Source of the DNA: Verrucomicrobiia bacterium
GTDB lineage: Bacteria > Verrucomicrobiota > Verrucomicrobiia > Limisphaerales > JAUIHU01
Length of the DNA stretch: 9,098 nt
Direction: 5' to 3'
Assembly: GCA_030432175.1 (NCBI GenBank)
Contig: JAUIHU010000147.1
Coordinates: forward strand, 1-9,098
Part shown: positions 1 to 6,932 of the stretch, piece by piece
How the letters are laid out: every line of letters begins with the position of its first letter
How positions within the stretch are numbered: position 1 is the first letter of the stretch
Made by a program: the position numbers and the translations under genes
The notes under the pieces: generated by a model
Databases searched by the model: none
The model's input: the letters and a program-made list of their open reading frames with translations, nothing else
What the model was told of the DNA's origin: nothing

Positions 1-155
1 GCAGTTTGTCGCCCAACGGGGCGAATTATCATAGCCCTGAGCAACGCTCTGGGACTTCCCAGGGCTAGCGCCCAGGGTTATGATGATTTACCCGGTTAGG
101 GCAGAAAGTTTTGCGCCCAGCGGGGCAAATCACCATAGCCCTGAGCAACTCTCTG
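1..155. repeat. Cluster of degenerate direct and inverted repeats (REP-like intergenic element)
   Basis: Two direct copies of a unit of about 50 nt lie at roughly 1-51 and 101-155. Both start with GCAG, carry a CGGGGC block (18-23 and 121-126) and share the core ATAGCCCTGAGCAAC (31-45 and 135-149). A third, degenerate copy lies between them on the opposite strand (about 59-94); its complement contains AAATCATCATAACCCTGGG, matching copy 2 at about 17 of 20 positions across that core. AGCCCTG at 33-39 can also pair with CAGGGCT at 60-66, so the DNA or RNA can fold. No reading frame is supported here. The arrangement is typical of palindromic intergenic repeats of the REP type. The family is not recognised, and more copies may lie beyond the left edge. 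Confidence 0.6.
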
Positions 156-163
156 TAACCAAT

Positions 164-207
164 AAAAAAAGGCGACCCAAATCATGATTTCATGATTTGG
201 GTCAGCC
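164..207 (-). terminator. Rho-independent terminator of the PVC haem protein gene
   Basis: A perfect 13 bp stem (174-186 with 191-203) closes a 4 nt ATTT loop. GGC at 171-173 with GCC at 205-207 extends it, leaving one bulged base. On the minus strand the stem is followed at once by seven U residues (complement of the A run 164-170). It starts about 30 nt after the stop codon at 237-239. A weaker T-rich tract on the other side could give some termination in the plus direction, but no plus-strand gene is seen to need it. Confidence 0.9.
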
Positions 208-236
208 TCTTTTGCCAGTCGTTGGTTGAGGTTGGT

Positions 237-3200
237 TTAATCCAGTCCAGCCAGAAACTCGATCAGATCCCGCAAATCACGGCGTGGAATCAGTTCCCCC
301 AACCCTTCAGGCATACCGGACAATCCAGTATCTCTGGCAATGATGTCCTCTTTAGGAATCCGGATTTCTCCGACTTCCGGCGAGTTTAACACCAATTCAT
401 CGTCCGTTTCCGCCTTCACCACACCTGCGTAAAGCGCTGCGTCAAAGGTTTCTACGAGAACCGTTTGATAGCCTTCAGCAATGGCTCCGTTCGGGTGAAC
501 AATCGATTCCAGGATGTAATCTCTGTCACGTTTGGATGCGAGTCCAGCGAGGTTAGGCCCAACCTCACCACCTGCCTCATCACCGATCTTGTGACACCGA
601 ACGCAAGCCAGTTCCTGCCGTTCATAAAAGACCACGCGACCTTTCTCGGCATTGCCTCCCCAAAGTGAAGTCTGGTAGGGAGCGACTCGGCTGATGGTAG
701 GCGACAACATGGAATTGCGGATGGAATCCAATTTCTCCTGGATCGCAGCGTTATATTCTGCCCTCGCTGTGGCAGCTTCGGAAATGTCCAGAGCCACCGC
801 ACGCGGCGCGACTCCATTTTCCCAGCGATTCAACCATTCCAGAATCACCGCATCCGCATCAGCAGTTCCCAACTCTGCTAATGAAGCCAGCGCCTGCTGC
901 TTGTCAGCAATCGTCCCATCTTCCAACGCTGACAGAATCGGAGTGAGCCCATCATCTGGTCGCATTTGGCCTCGCAATTTGGATCCCTCCCCACGCACTG
1001 AACCTCGACTGGATTGCACTGCCAGCTGAACGGCTTCTTCAATTTCATCCGCATTCAACTCAACGATGGTTTGCAACGCTTCCAACTGCACCGATTCGGG
1101 AGCGTTGTCATTCTCCAAAGTGGAAACCAAAGCCGGCGCAGCGGAAGCGAGTCCGAGTTTTCTGACCGCCTGCACTGCCGCGAGTTGGATGGATCCGGAT
1201 TTATCCTGAATCAAAGCGCCAACCACAGGAGCCAGAGCCTGACTTGGATCTTCCACATTCCGTCCTGCAACAATCGGACGCCAGATGCCAGTGATTTCGT
1301 CCCGTCCAGATGGATTCGGCCATTGCCCCAGTAAACGAATGGCTTCTTCACGATGCGCTTCCGGCATGTCGACGTTGGCGGCATATTGGGCCAGGGCTTC
1401 TGCTGTTTCAGGTAATCCCAACCGGTAATTGGCATTCAACACACGCCTTACCAAAGCAGGATCAGCATCAGCGGTGAGTGAGGTAATCAAACCAGCCAGC
1501 AGACCTTGACCGCTATATATACCAGCATCATTTACCGCTCGCGCTGCTTCCAGCACAAGCAGCGGATCACTATCGCTCAGGAACTCAGCCACTTCCCCAC
1601 GTCCGAGGCGACGCAATGTCACCAAGGCTCCCATGCGAACGTGCGAGGATTCGTCGTTCATTAAAGGCTTTAACGCGTCCACGGAACCGATCCATTCCAA
1701 AGCGCTCACAGCAGCGTGGCGCAGGTAGGGATCCATCCCGGCATTGTCCCGCAACAGATCCGCCAATGCGGGAACAGCCTCCGGTTTGCCAAGTTTACCC
1801 AGCGCCTGTGCAGCGGCGAACTGGATACGCGGTTGGAGGAATCGCTCCGTCAATGCGGAGATGATTTTCGGATATGCTGATTGAACTTTGGCATCCCCGA
1901 GTACACGCAAGGATTGAACCACCACTTCGGTGTCTTCGCTGTCGATGTAATCTGCTAATCCGTTCAACGCTTCCGGGGTCTGACGAGCGATTTGTCCTAA
2001 TCCCCAGATGGAATGCAGTCGAGCCAGTTGATGGTCTGAGTTGGCGAGTGTTTTTTGAAAAATGGAAATCGAACTGTCGCCACGATCAGCGAGATTGAAC
2101 TGCGCTTCCTGACGAACGCGACGGCTGTCATGGGATAGGAGCTTTTGCAAATCTGCATCACAAAGTTTGGCAATACCATTCATCAAAAGCTCTTTGGCTT
2201 CCTGCGCTGCCGGAGTCTTCACCGCTTCCGGATGGCTCATGCGGTAGATGCGGCCTTTTCCAGGTTTGCTCCAGCCTCCGACCCAGTCACTCCAGTAGAG
2301 CGATCCATCGAGGCCAAAATCCACATCGGTCGGCAGGTTTTGCCAGACAAACGGATGGAGATCCACGACTTCAAAGGATGCGCCATTGGGTTCCAGCGCA
2401 AAGGAATGAATCCCGCTGCCAGGGCCTCCGCGAAAGTCGCAGAGGAAGAAGTGATTGTCATAACGCTCCGGCATTCCAACACCCGGATAGTAAGTCAGTC
2501 CGGATGGACCATTTCCGAGGTTCATGATCGGAGGAACGATATAAGCGGCCTGGCCTTCCCAGTGTGGATACCAGAGTTTTTCGGAGTTCCACGGTCCACG
2601 CATGTTGGGACGCTGGATGAATTGATATCCGATCCGCCAGCCACTGTCGCCACCTTCCACCACGTACACCCAGCGGGCGCGGTCACCACCGTCGGAGTTG
2701 TTGTCGCCGGTGAAGAGGTTGCCGTAATCGTCAAAGATAAGTTCCTGCGGATTGCGGAGTCCGGTGGCAAAGATTTCCAACTCCGTTCCGTCCGGATTGC
2801 AGCGAAAGACAGATCCGGATTCGGTATTGGAAACGGTTCCGTTCACAGTTTCGATGTGCGCGCCCCTGTCTCCAATCGAGAAATAAAGTTTCCCGTCCGG
2901 TCCAAAGGTCAGCCCATGCAGATCGTGTCCAAGAAATCCAACCCGAACACCGTACCCGTGACTGAGGGATTTCCGCCAGTCGGCGACGCCATCCCCGTTC
3001 TGGTCTTCCAGAGCCCAGAGGTCCGGTATATTCGTCAACCAAACCTTCCCTTGACGGGCAATCACGCCTGCGGCAATGCCATCCAGAACTCCATCAAACC
3101 CTTCGGCGAATACAGTGGAGGTGTCGGTCAGTCCATCCCCGTCTTTGTCCATCAACAGTTTGACTCGTTCACTTTCACTGGTCAGCCATTCCACTCGGTC

Positions 3201-3620
3201 CCCATAATGACGCAACGTCATGGCCAGACGGTCGTCCACGGTTTCACAAGCCAGGTCTTCATCCAACCAGGGCATGATCCCACGAATGTCCAACACTCCA
3301 TCGGTGTGACGGAAGGTTTCCGTGACATAAATCTGGTTGAGGTCGTCGATGTAAAAGGACACCGGGTTGGCCAGGTGAGGTTCGGCGGCAATCAACTGGA
3401 TCTCAAACCCTGGCTGGGGTTCGTATCCCTTAATCGCCAACTGACCTTCGTCTGAAGCTTCAGCGATTCGAGGTTGATATTCACCCGTCGATCCCACCCA
3501 TTTAGCGGCATGCAGCGATGGCGCTGAAATCAAAGTCAGCAGCATCGCTGACGTTAAAACAGATTGACCGGTCCGAGCTGCGCGCAGCGCCGAACGGCAA
3601 TGTTGCAAAGGAAGATTCAT
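237..3620 (-). CDS. PVC-type membrane-bound dehydrogenase / CxxCH haem-binding protein with HEAT repeats
   Basis: This is a secreted multidomain protein of 1127 residues, of the type expanded in Planctomycetes and Verrucomicrobia. Residues 1-38 form a signal peptide with a hydrophobic core at about 21-33 and likely cleavage after SLHA. Residues about 60-465 form an NHL/sorbosone-dehydrogenase-like beta-propeller (GYEPQPGFEIQLIAAEP at the start, LHGLTFGPDGKLYFSIGDRG, GLRNPQEL, and TDVDFGLDGSLYWSDW near the end). It contains two calcium-loop-like segments, DKDGDG (158-163) and DQNGDG (206-211). Residues about 475-930 are alpha-helical HEAT/Armadillo-like repeats. A small cytochrome c-like domain follows, with CVRCH at 1006-1010 binding haem covalently and M1103 in SGMPEGL as a plausible distal ligand. 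The family is presumed to oxidise sugars or polysaccharide-derived substrates in the periplasm and pass electrons to a cytochrome; the true substrate is unknown. The frame is open up to 3752 from a TTG. I prefer the ATG at 3618-3620 because the signal peptide starts right after it. No clear Shine-Dalgarno precedes it. The gene stands alone. Confidence 0.9.
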   Translation of the reverse strand: MNLPLQHCRSALRAARTGQSVLTSAMLLTLISAPSLHAAKWVGSTGEYQPRIAEASDEGQLAIKGYEPQPGFEIQLIAAEPHLANPVSFYIDDLNQIYVTETFRHTDGVLDIRGIMPWLDEDLACETVDDRLAMTLRHYGDRVEWLTSESERVKLLMDKDGDGLTDTSTVFAEGFDGVLDGIAAGVIARQGKVWLTNIPDLWALEDQNGDGVADWRKSLSHGYGVRVGFLGHDLHGLTFGPDGKLYFSIGDRGAHIETVNGTVSNTESGSVFRCNPDGTELEIFATGLRNPQELIFDDYGNLFTGDNNSDGGDRARWVYVVEGGDSGWRIGYQFIQRPNMRGPWNSEKLWYPHWEGQAAYIVPPIMNLGNGPSGLTYYPGVGMPERYDNHFFLCDFRGGPGSGIHSFALEPNGASFEVVDLHPFVWQNLPTDVDFGLDGSLYWSDWVGGWSKPGKGRIYRMSHPEAVKTPAAQEAKELLMNGIAKLCDADLQKLLSHDSRRVRQEAQFNLADRGDSSISIFQKTLANSDHQLARLHSIWGLGQIARQTPEALNGLADYIDSEDTEVVVQSLRVLGDAKVQSAYPKIISALTERFLQPRIQFAAAQALGKLGKPEAVPALADLLRDNAGMDPYLRHAAVSALEWIGSVDALKPLMNDESSHVRMGALVTLRRLGRGEVAEFLSDSDPLLVLEAARAVNDAGIYSGQGLLAGLITSLTADADPALVRRVLNANYRLGLPETAEALAQYAANVDMPEAHREEAIRLLGQWPNPSGRDEITGIWRPIVAGRNVEDPSQALAPVVGALIQDKSGSIQLAAVQAVRKLGLASAAPALVSTLENDNAPESVQLEALQTIVELNADEIEEAVQLAVQSSRGSVRGEGSKLRGQMRPDDGLTPILSALEDGTIADKQQALASLAELGTADADAVILEWLNRWENGVAPRAVALDISEAATARAEYNAAIQEKLDSIRNSMLSPTISRVAPYQTSLWGGNAEKGRVVFYERQELACVRCHKIGDEAGGEVGPNLAGLASKRDRDYILESIVHPNGAIAEGYQTVLVETFDAALYAGVVKAETDDELVLNSPEVGEIRIPKEDIIARDTGLSGMPEGLGELIPRRDLRDLIEFLAGLD

Positions 3621-4010
3621 GAGAAAACAATGGTTGGTAGAGGCCCTGGAATCAAGCCCAAGTAAGGGGAATGGACGGATTTTAGAGGTTTTTAGATGCG
3701 GTAATGAAAACCATTGGAAAGAAAGATTACAAACTATGAACCAACAAACCAACGTGCGGGGTGGTCAGGGGGATTAAAGTCGGGTGGTATCCTGAGGAAC
3801 GCTGAGCCTGAGTTCGATAAGTGTAGCCGGCATTTGATGTAGGTTAGGTCGCAAATAGTCACCTTTGTCTAGTCGCTCCTGGTGGTCAGAGCCTGATTCG
3901 AGAAATTATTTAAAGCAGTTAAATCTGAATTGGATAGATAACCTGACTATGGAAACCTGAATGTATGAAGCTTGAGGGCATGGTTCACACATAATTCGAA
4001 TTAAGAAGAG
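3621..4010. other. Intergenic region without a recognisable gene
   Basis: About 390 nt separate the PVC haem protein start from the 3' end of the tRNA. No conserved reading frame or RNA fold is seen. The only promoter-like string for the haem gene on the minus strand is TTGGTT (3747-3752), a 17 nt spacer, then TAATCT (3724-3729). Each box matches consensus at only three positions, so I do not call it. The transcript leader from there would be about 100 nt. No U-tract terminator follows the tRNA; AATTCGAATT is a simple palindrome just beyond it. Confidence 0.5.
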
Positions 4011-4082
4011 AGCCAGCTGTCGGGGTCGAACCGACGACCGACGGTTTACAAAACCGTTGCTCTACCACTGAGCTAAGCTGGC
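4011..4082 (-). tRNA. tRNA-Thr (anticodon UGU)
   Basis: The minus strand folds into a complete 72 nt cloverleaf. The acceptor stem is GCCAGCT paired with AGCTGGC and carries a U discriminator. The D stem is GCTC/GAGC with an AGTGGTA loop. The anticodon stem is ACGGT/ACCGT around TTTGTAA, so the anticodon is UGU and reads ACA and probably other threonine codons. The variable loop has 5 nt. The T stem is GTCGG/CCGAC with loop TTCGACC. All stems are fully paired. The 3' CCA is not encoded, so it must be added by the CCA-adding enzyme. It lies between two minus-strand protein genes but has its own promoter. Confidence 0.97.
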
Positions 4083-4090
4083 GATTAATG

Positions 4091-4114
4091 ATCGCGTTTG
4101 TTGAAGAACGCGAT
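4091..4114 (-). other. Hairpin in the tRNA-Thr 5' leader
   Basis: ATCGCGTT (4091-4098) and AACGCGAT (4107-4114) form a perfect 8 bp stem around an 8 nt loop, ending 8 nt upstream of the mature tRNA 5' end. If transcription starts at the A complementary to 4114, five bases after the -10 box, the hairpin is the very first part of the pre-tRNA leader. It could protect the leader, influence RNase P processing, or be part of a protein site on the DNA. The stem is seen directly; its role is not known. Confidence 0.55.
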
Positions 4115-4118
4115 GGGG

Positions 4119-4147
4119 AACATAGAAACAATTGAAGGGGTTGTCTA
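4119..4147 (-). promoter_or_regulatory. Sigma70-type promoter for tRNA-Thr
   Basis: On the minus strand TAGACA (4142-4147, five of six matches to TTGACA) is followed after exactly 17 nt by TATGTT (4119-4124, four of six matches to TATAAT). An A/T-rich tract with A and T runs lies just upstream of the -35 box (about 4150-4200) and could serve as an UP element, as is common for stable-RNA promoters. The expected start is near 4111-4114, about 30 nt before the mature tRNA. Confidence 0.6.
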
Positions 4148-4243
4148 GTATCTTTTTATCTTAATGTGAAAAAAATTTATTTCTGATAAAATCCAATAAA
4201 TGCGGCGCTGTTGGATTGCTCAGTCCATGCGAAACGCAGCGGA

Positions 4244-6049
4244 CTAAAGCCACTTCAGAGAAACAATTCCCACGGTCAGAGTCCCAACAATGAGGTTGAC
4301 CCGAAATCCAATGCGAAAGAAATCATTGAAGTGATATGCCCCCGCAGCCATGACCATCATGTTGGTCTGGTATCCAATGGGTGTCATGAAACTTGCCGAA
4401 GCCGCCACGGCTATGGTGATGGCTATCGCTATTGGATTAATGGACATTTGCTCTGCGACTGAGAGTCCCACAGGCACCATCAATGCCGCTGCTGCATTAT
4501 TAGTGATCAATTCAGTTAAGAGGTTGGTTACCAAATAGAGAATCGCCACAGCTCCAATTGGACCCAGCGCTCCGGCCCATTGCGCCAGCATTTTCCCAAT
4601 CCAGTCAGCCAGCCCAGAGGCCGCAATAGCTTCGCCAATTCCTAGAGCAGCCGCAATTACCGTCAGCACTGAAAGGTCAACACTATCTCCAGCTTCTTTG
4701 GGTGTCATGAATTTCAGGCCCACCAGAGCCAGAGCTCCAAGGAATGCAGTCACTGAAATCGGAGCCCAGCCAGCAGTAGCGGCGATAATTACAGTGGCTA
4801 ATATCATTATGGCCAGCGATCCCTTTCCCGTTTGGTCTGATTTACTGGACGCCTTTCTAGGCGCAACCAAATAAAACTCATCACGCTTTTCATTCCATTG
4901 CTGATCAAAACCTTCATTGGCTTCCACCAGCAACAGGTCGCCTGTCTGGAGAGGGATCCTGCCGAGCGGCCCCCTTAATGGCGTCTCACGTCGTTGGATG
5001 CCAAGCACAACGCCGTGGTATCTTTCTCGGAATTGGGCGTCCCTGAGAGTTTTACCGACTAAATAGGAAGTTGGAGCTATCACGGCTTCATAAAGCGGCA
5101 TGGTATGCCCTTTTTTATCCTCCAACTCCGGTCCTTCCCTGGAAAGCCCATACTTCTCATGCAACTCTTCAATCAGCGAAGCATTCCCTTGAAATGCCAG
5201 AATATCTCCGACACGCAAAACACTCTCTGGCGAGGATGGGATCAGCTTTTTATCTCGTCGAATATGAGCCAGATAGGCGCTTTTGAGATCTCTCAACTGA
5301 GCTTCACGGATTGATCTTCCTTCCAATGGAGAGCCTTCATCCACCCTCACTTCAAAAAGTAAATGTCTCAATCCTTCTTTGAAGACCTTCACTGAACGTT
5401 GGTATTTAGGAAGGAAACGCTCTCCAAATATGGAAAAATATGCTCCTGTCAAAATCACGGCCGGTACTCCAACCCACGCAATATCAAACATCCCCAGCCC
5501 AGGCTCACCAGCGCTTTGCAGTAAACCCGATACAATCAAGTTGGTGGATGTGCCCACCAGTGTCGTCATGCCTCCCAGAATTGCGGCATAGGAGAGCGGG
5601 ATCATCAACTGACTGGCTGAAATTTTATGCTTTTCACACCAGGCCTGCACTCTCGGGATCATCATGGCGACGATCGGTGTGTTATTTAGAAATGCAGAGA
5701 GGGCTGCAACTCCAAACATCAGCCTATTCAAAATTGATTTCTTGGACGCGCCAGACGGCAGAAGCCACTTGTCAACAAACCACAAGGCTCCCGTTTTCTG
5801 CACGCATGCTGCAATCACAAAAAGCGATCCCACTGCGATAACCGCCGGATTGGAAAGCCCAACGAAGGCACGATCAGCAGGCAATACCCCGCTCAAAAGC
5901 AATACCCCAAGAGCTGCAAGCATCTTCAGGTCCGCCCGTGCGCTGTTAGCCATTAGCGAAATCAGTGTTCCAGCAACTACTGATACACAAACGACGATTT
6001 TCCAGTTGTTAAGTATCCAATCCACTATCGGCAAGGATTCATAAAGCAA
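4244..6049 (-). CDS. SLC13/DASS family anion permease with two TrkA-C (RCK-C) domains
   Basis: This is an integral membrane carrier of about 601 residues. Hydrophobic segments occupy residues about 16-230 and 410-600, matching the two inverted halves of the divalent anion:Na+ symporter fold. Half-repeat motifs are FLNNTPIVAMM (120-130) with GTSTNLIVSG (166-175) in the first half, and TELITNNAAAALM (512-524) with TPIGYQTNMMV (556-566) in the second. Asn-Thr/Asn-Asn and Ser-Asn-Thr type motifs of this kind form the sodium and anion sites in the family. Two soluble TrkA-C-like domains sit between the halves, at about 232-298 (ending RVGDILAFQGN) and 318-382 (ending LQTGDLLLVEAN), and probably bind a regulatory ligand. 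Known substrates of relatives include sulfate, phosphate and dicarboxylates; the sequence does not decide between them. The 6049 start is a TTG with no good ribosome binding site. GTG at 6023-6025 is an alternative, so the N-terminus is uncertain by a few residues. It follows btaB by 112 nt. Confidence 0.88.
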   Translation of the reverse strand: MLYESLPIVDWILNNWKIVVCVSVVAGTLISLMANSARADLKMLAALGVLLLSGVLPADRAFVGLSNPAVIAVGSLFVIAACVQKTGALWFVDKWLLPSGASKKSILNRLMFGVAALSAFLNNTPIVAMMIPRVQAWCEKHKISASQLMIPLSYAAILGGMTTLVGTSTNLIVSGLLQSAGEPGLGMFDIAWVGVPAVILTGAYFSIFGERFLPKYQRSVKVFKEGLRHLLFEVRVDEGSPLEGRSIREAQLRDLKSAYLAHIRRDKKLIPSSPESVLRVGDILAFQGNASLIEELHEKYGLSREGPELEDKKGHTMPLYEAVIAPTSYLVGKTLRDAQFRERYHGVVLGIQRRETPLRGPLGRIPLQTGDLLLVEANEGFDQQWNEKRDEFYLVAPRKASSKSDQTGKGSLAIMILATVIIAATAGWAPISVTAFLGALALVGLKFMTPKEAGDSVDLSVLTVIAAALGIGEAIAASGLADWIGKMLAQWAGALGPIGAVAILYLVTNLLTELITNNAAAALMVPVGLSVAEQMSINPIAIAITIAVAASASFMTPIGYQTNMMVMAAGAYHFNDFFRIGFRVNLIVGTLTVGIVSLKWL

Positions 6050-6083
6050 AGCCGGGAGTGGGTCTAGAATTTGTGTGGATCCT

Positions 6084-6107
6084 GGGTGTCAAGAACTCCT
6101 GAAACCC
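6084..6107. promoter_or_regulatory. Near-perfect 24 bp palindrome upstream of the permease gene
   Basis: Reading inwards from both ends, GGGTGTCA (6084-6091) pairs with TGAAACCC (6100-6107) with one mismatch. The inner bases AGA/TCC continue with one wobble pair, leaving almost no loop. It sits 35 nt upstream of the assumed permease start and about 55 nt after the btaB stop. The left arm is one copy of the dispersed TGGGTGTCA motif. There is no U-tract after it on the minus strand, so a terminator is unlikely. A dimeric regulator site or an RNA hairpin in the btaB-permease transcript are possible readings. Confidence 0.4.
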
Positions 6108-6161
6108 TTAAGAAATCAGAACTTTTTCAGCTGTGATGTTTCCCTGTATAGATTTTGGGTG

Positions 6162-6917
6162 TCACGAATCTGAGGAATCCTGGATATTCGCTATCTGCAT
6201 GGACTCAGAAACGGATTTTAACCGGGCATGATAGGCGTAATTCCTGCAAATCGAGCTAATTTCCAGTCGACATTTTCCTTCTACATCCCAGGATTTCAAT
6301 TTTTCCAGTAGCTCTTCACGAAAATGCACACCAAAAAGGCTTAACCACTTCGTCAACAGACCAGCGAACCATTTCGGCCATCCAGATTGATCCCAGAAAT
6401 CTACCACATGCAGCTCACCTCCCGGTTTCAATCGACTCCACGCCGCTTCGAGCGCCTGTTCCCACGTCGGAATCATCGATAGGCTGTAAGAAAAGTAAAT
6501 AGTATCGAACACCTCAGTTTCAGGAAAAATTTGGGTGTCAAATAATGCTTCGGCCGGACTGCAAACCAGTTCCACATGAGATTCCAGCTGATTTTTTCTC
6601 ACACTGACCCCGGCCTGCTCAATCATCACTTCGGCAATGTCCAACCCTTTAAAGTCAGCCTGCGGGCATCGAGCTGCCAAACGGATCAAGTTCCGCCCTG
6701 TGCCGCATCCGACTTCCAACACCTGATCCCCGGCATTCACGTCCATCCCATCCAACATCTTGTCTCTGCCCAGCAGATAATACTTTCTGGACAGATCATA
6801 AACATGCCGGGTCCAGCGGTACATGCGGTTCATCGCCGCAGCCTGCTCCTGAAGCAAATCTTTTTCTGGTGTGGAAGTGGAGGATTTTTGAGTAGAACTC
6901 ATTAAGCTGGATGGCAT
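6162..6917 (-). CDS. btaB: Betaine lipid synthesis N-methyltransferase (BtaB)
   Basis: This is a cytosolic class I SAM-dependent methyltransferase of 251 residues. The SAM site is clear: motif I VLEVGCGTGRN (67-77), the acidic motif II residue in GLDIAEVMIEQA (91-102), then the post-motif FDTIYFSYSLSMIPTW (137-152) and LKPGGELHVVDFWDQ (163-177). The SYSLSMIP.W and VVDFWDQ...P.WF segments and the following WL..FGVHF region are typical of BtaB. BtaB adds three methyl groups to the amino group of diacylglycerylhomoserine, giving diacylglyceryl-N,N,N-trimethylhomoserine (DGTS). It lies 15 nt after the btaA-like gene, strongly supporting the assignment and a shared transcript. The start is ATG at 6915-6917; a second ATG at 6900-6902 is possible because the first 20 residues are Ser/Thr-rich and not conserved-looking. 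Neither has a clear Shine-Dalgarno. The TGA stop is part of a TGACACCCA motif copy. By itself the domain could be another small-molecule methyltransferase; the neighbour makes BtaB most likely. Confidence 0.85.
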   Translation of the reverse strand: MPSSLMSSTQKSSTSTPEKDLLQEQAAAMNRMYRWTRHVYDLSRKYYLLGRDKMLDGMDVNAGDQVLEVGCGTGRNLIRLAARCPQADFKGLDIAEVMIEQAGVSVRKNQLESHVELVCSPAEALFDTQIFPETEVFDTIYFSYSLSMIPTWEQALEAAWSRLKPGGELHVVDFWDQSGWPKWFAGLLTKWLSLFGVHFREELLEKLKSWDVEGKCRLEISSICRNYAYHARLKSVSESMQIANIQDSSDS

Positions 6918-6932
6918 AACCGCGTAGCCATT

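Noticed and set aside
1..155. CRISPR array
   Set aside because: Only two direct copies and one inverted copy exist, the copies are diverged, spacing is not regular in the CRISPR sense and no cas gene is present.
2145..3455. Long open frame (436 codons) on the plus strand
   Set aside because: It lies wholly antisense to the propeller domain of the haem protein, whose motifs are unmistakable. Its translation shows no recognisable family, signal or promoter. It is a shadow of the codon use of the real gene.
3621..3752. 44-residue N-terminal extension of the haem protein from a TTG
   Set aside because: The extension has no signal-peptide logic and would bury the signal sequence that begins right after the ATG at 3618-3620.
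3900..3990. Short minus-strand frame of about 20 codons in the gap next to the tRNA
   Set aside because: It is too short, has no ribosome binding site and resembles nothing known.
4222..4245. Hairpin at the permease stop codon as a terminator
   Set aside because: Arms AGTCC/GGACT and TGCG/CGCA can pair, but bulged bases interrupt the stem, the stop codon overlaps it and no U-tract follows on the minus strand.
5071..6044. Several plus-strand open frames of 70-133 codons across the permease gene
   Set aside because: All are antisense to conserved permease segments, overlap one another in different frames and have no recognisable domains.
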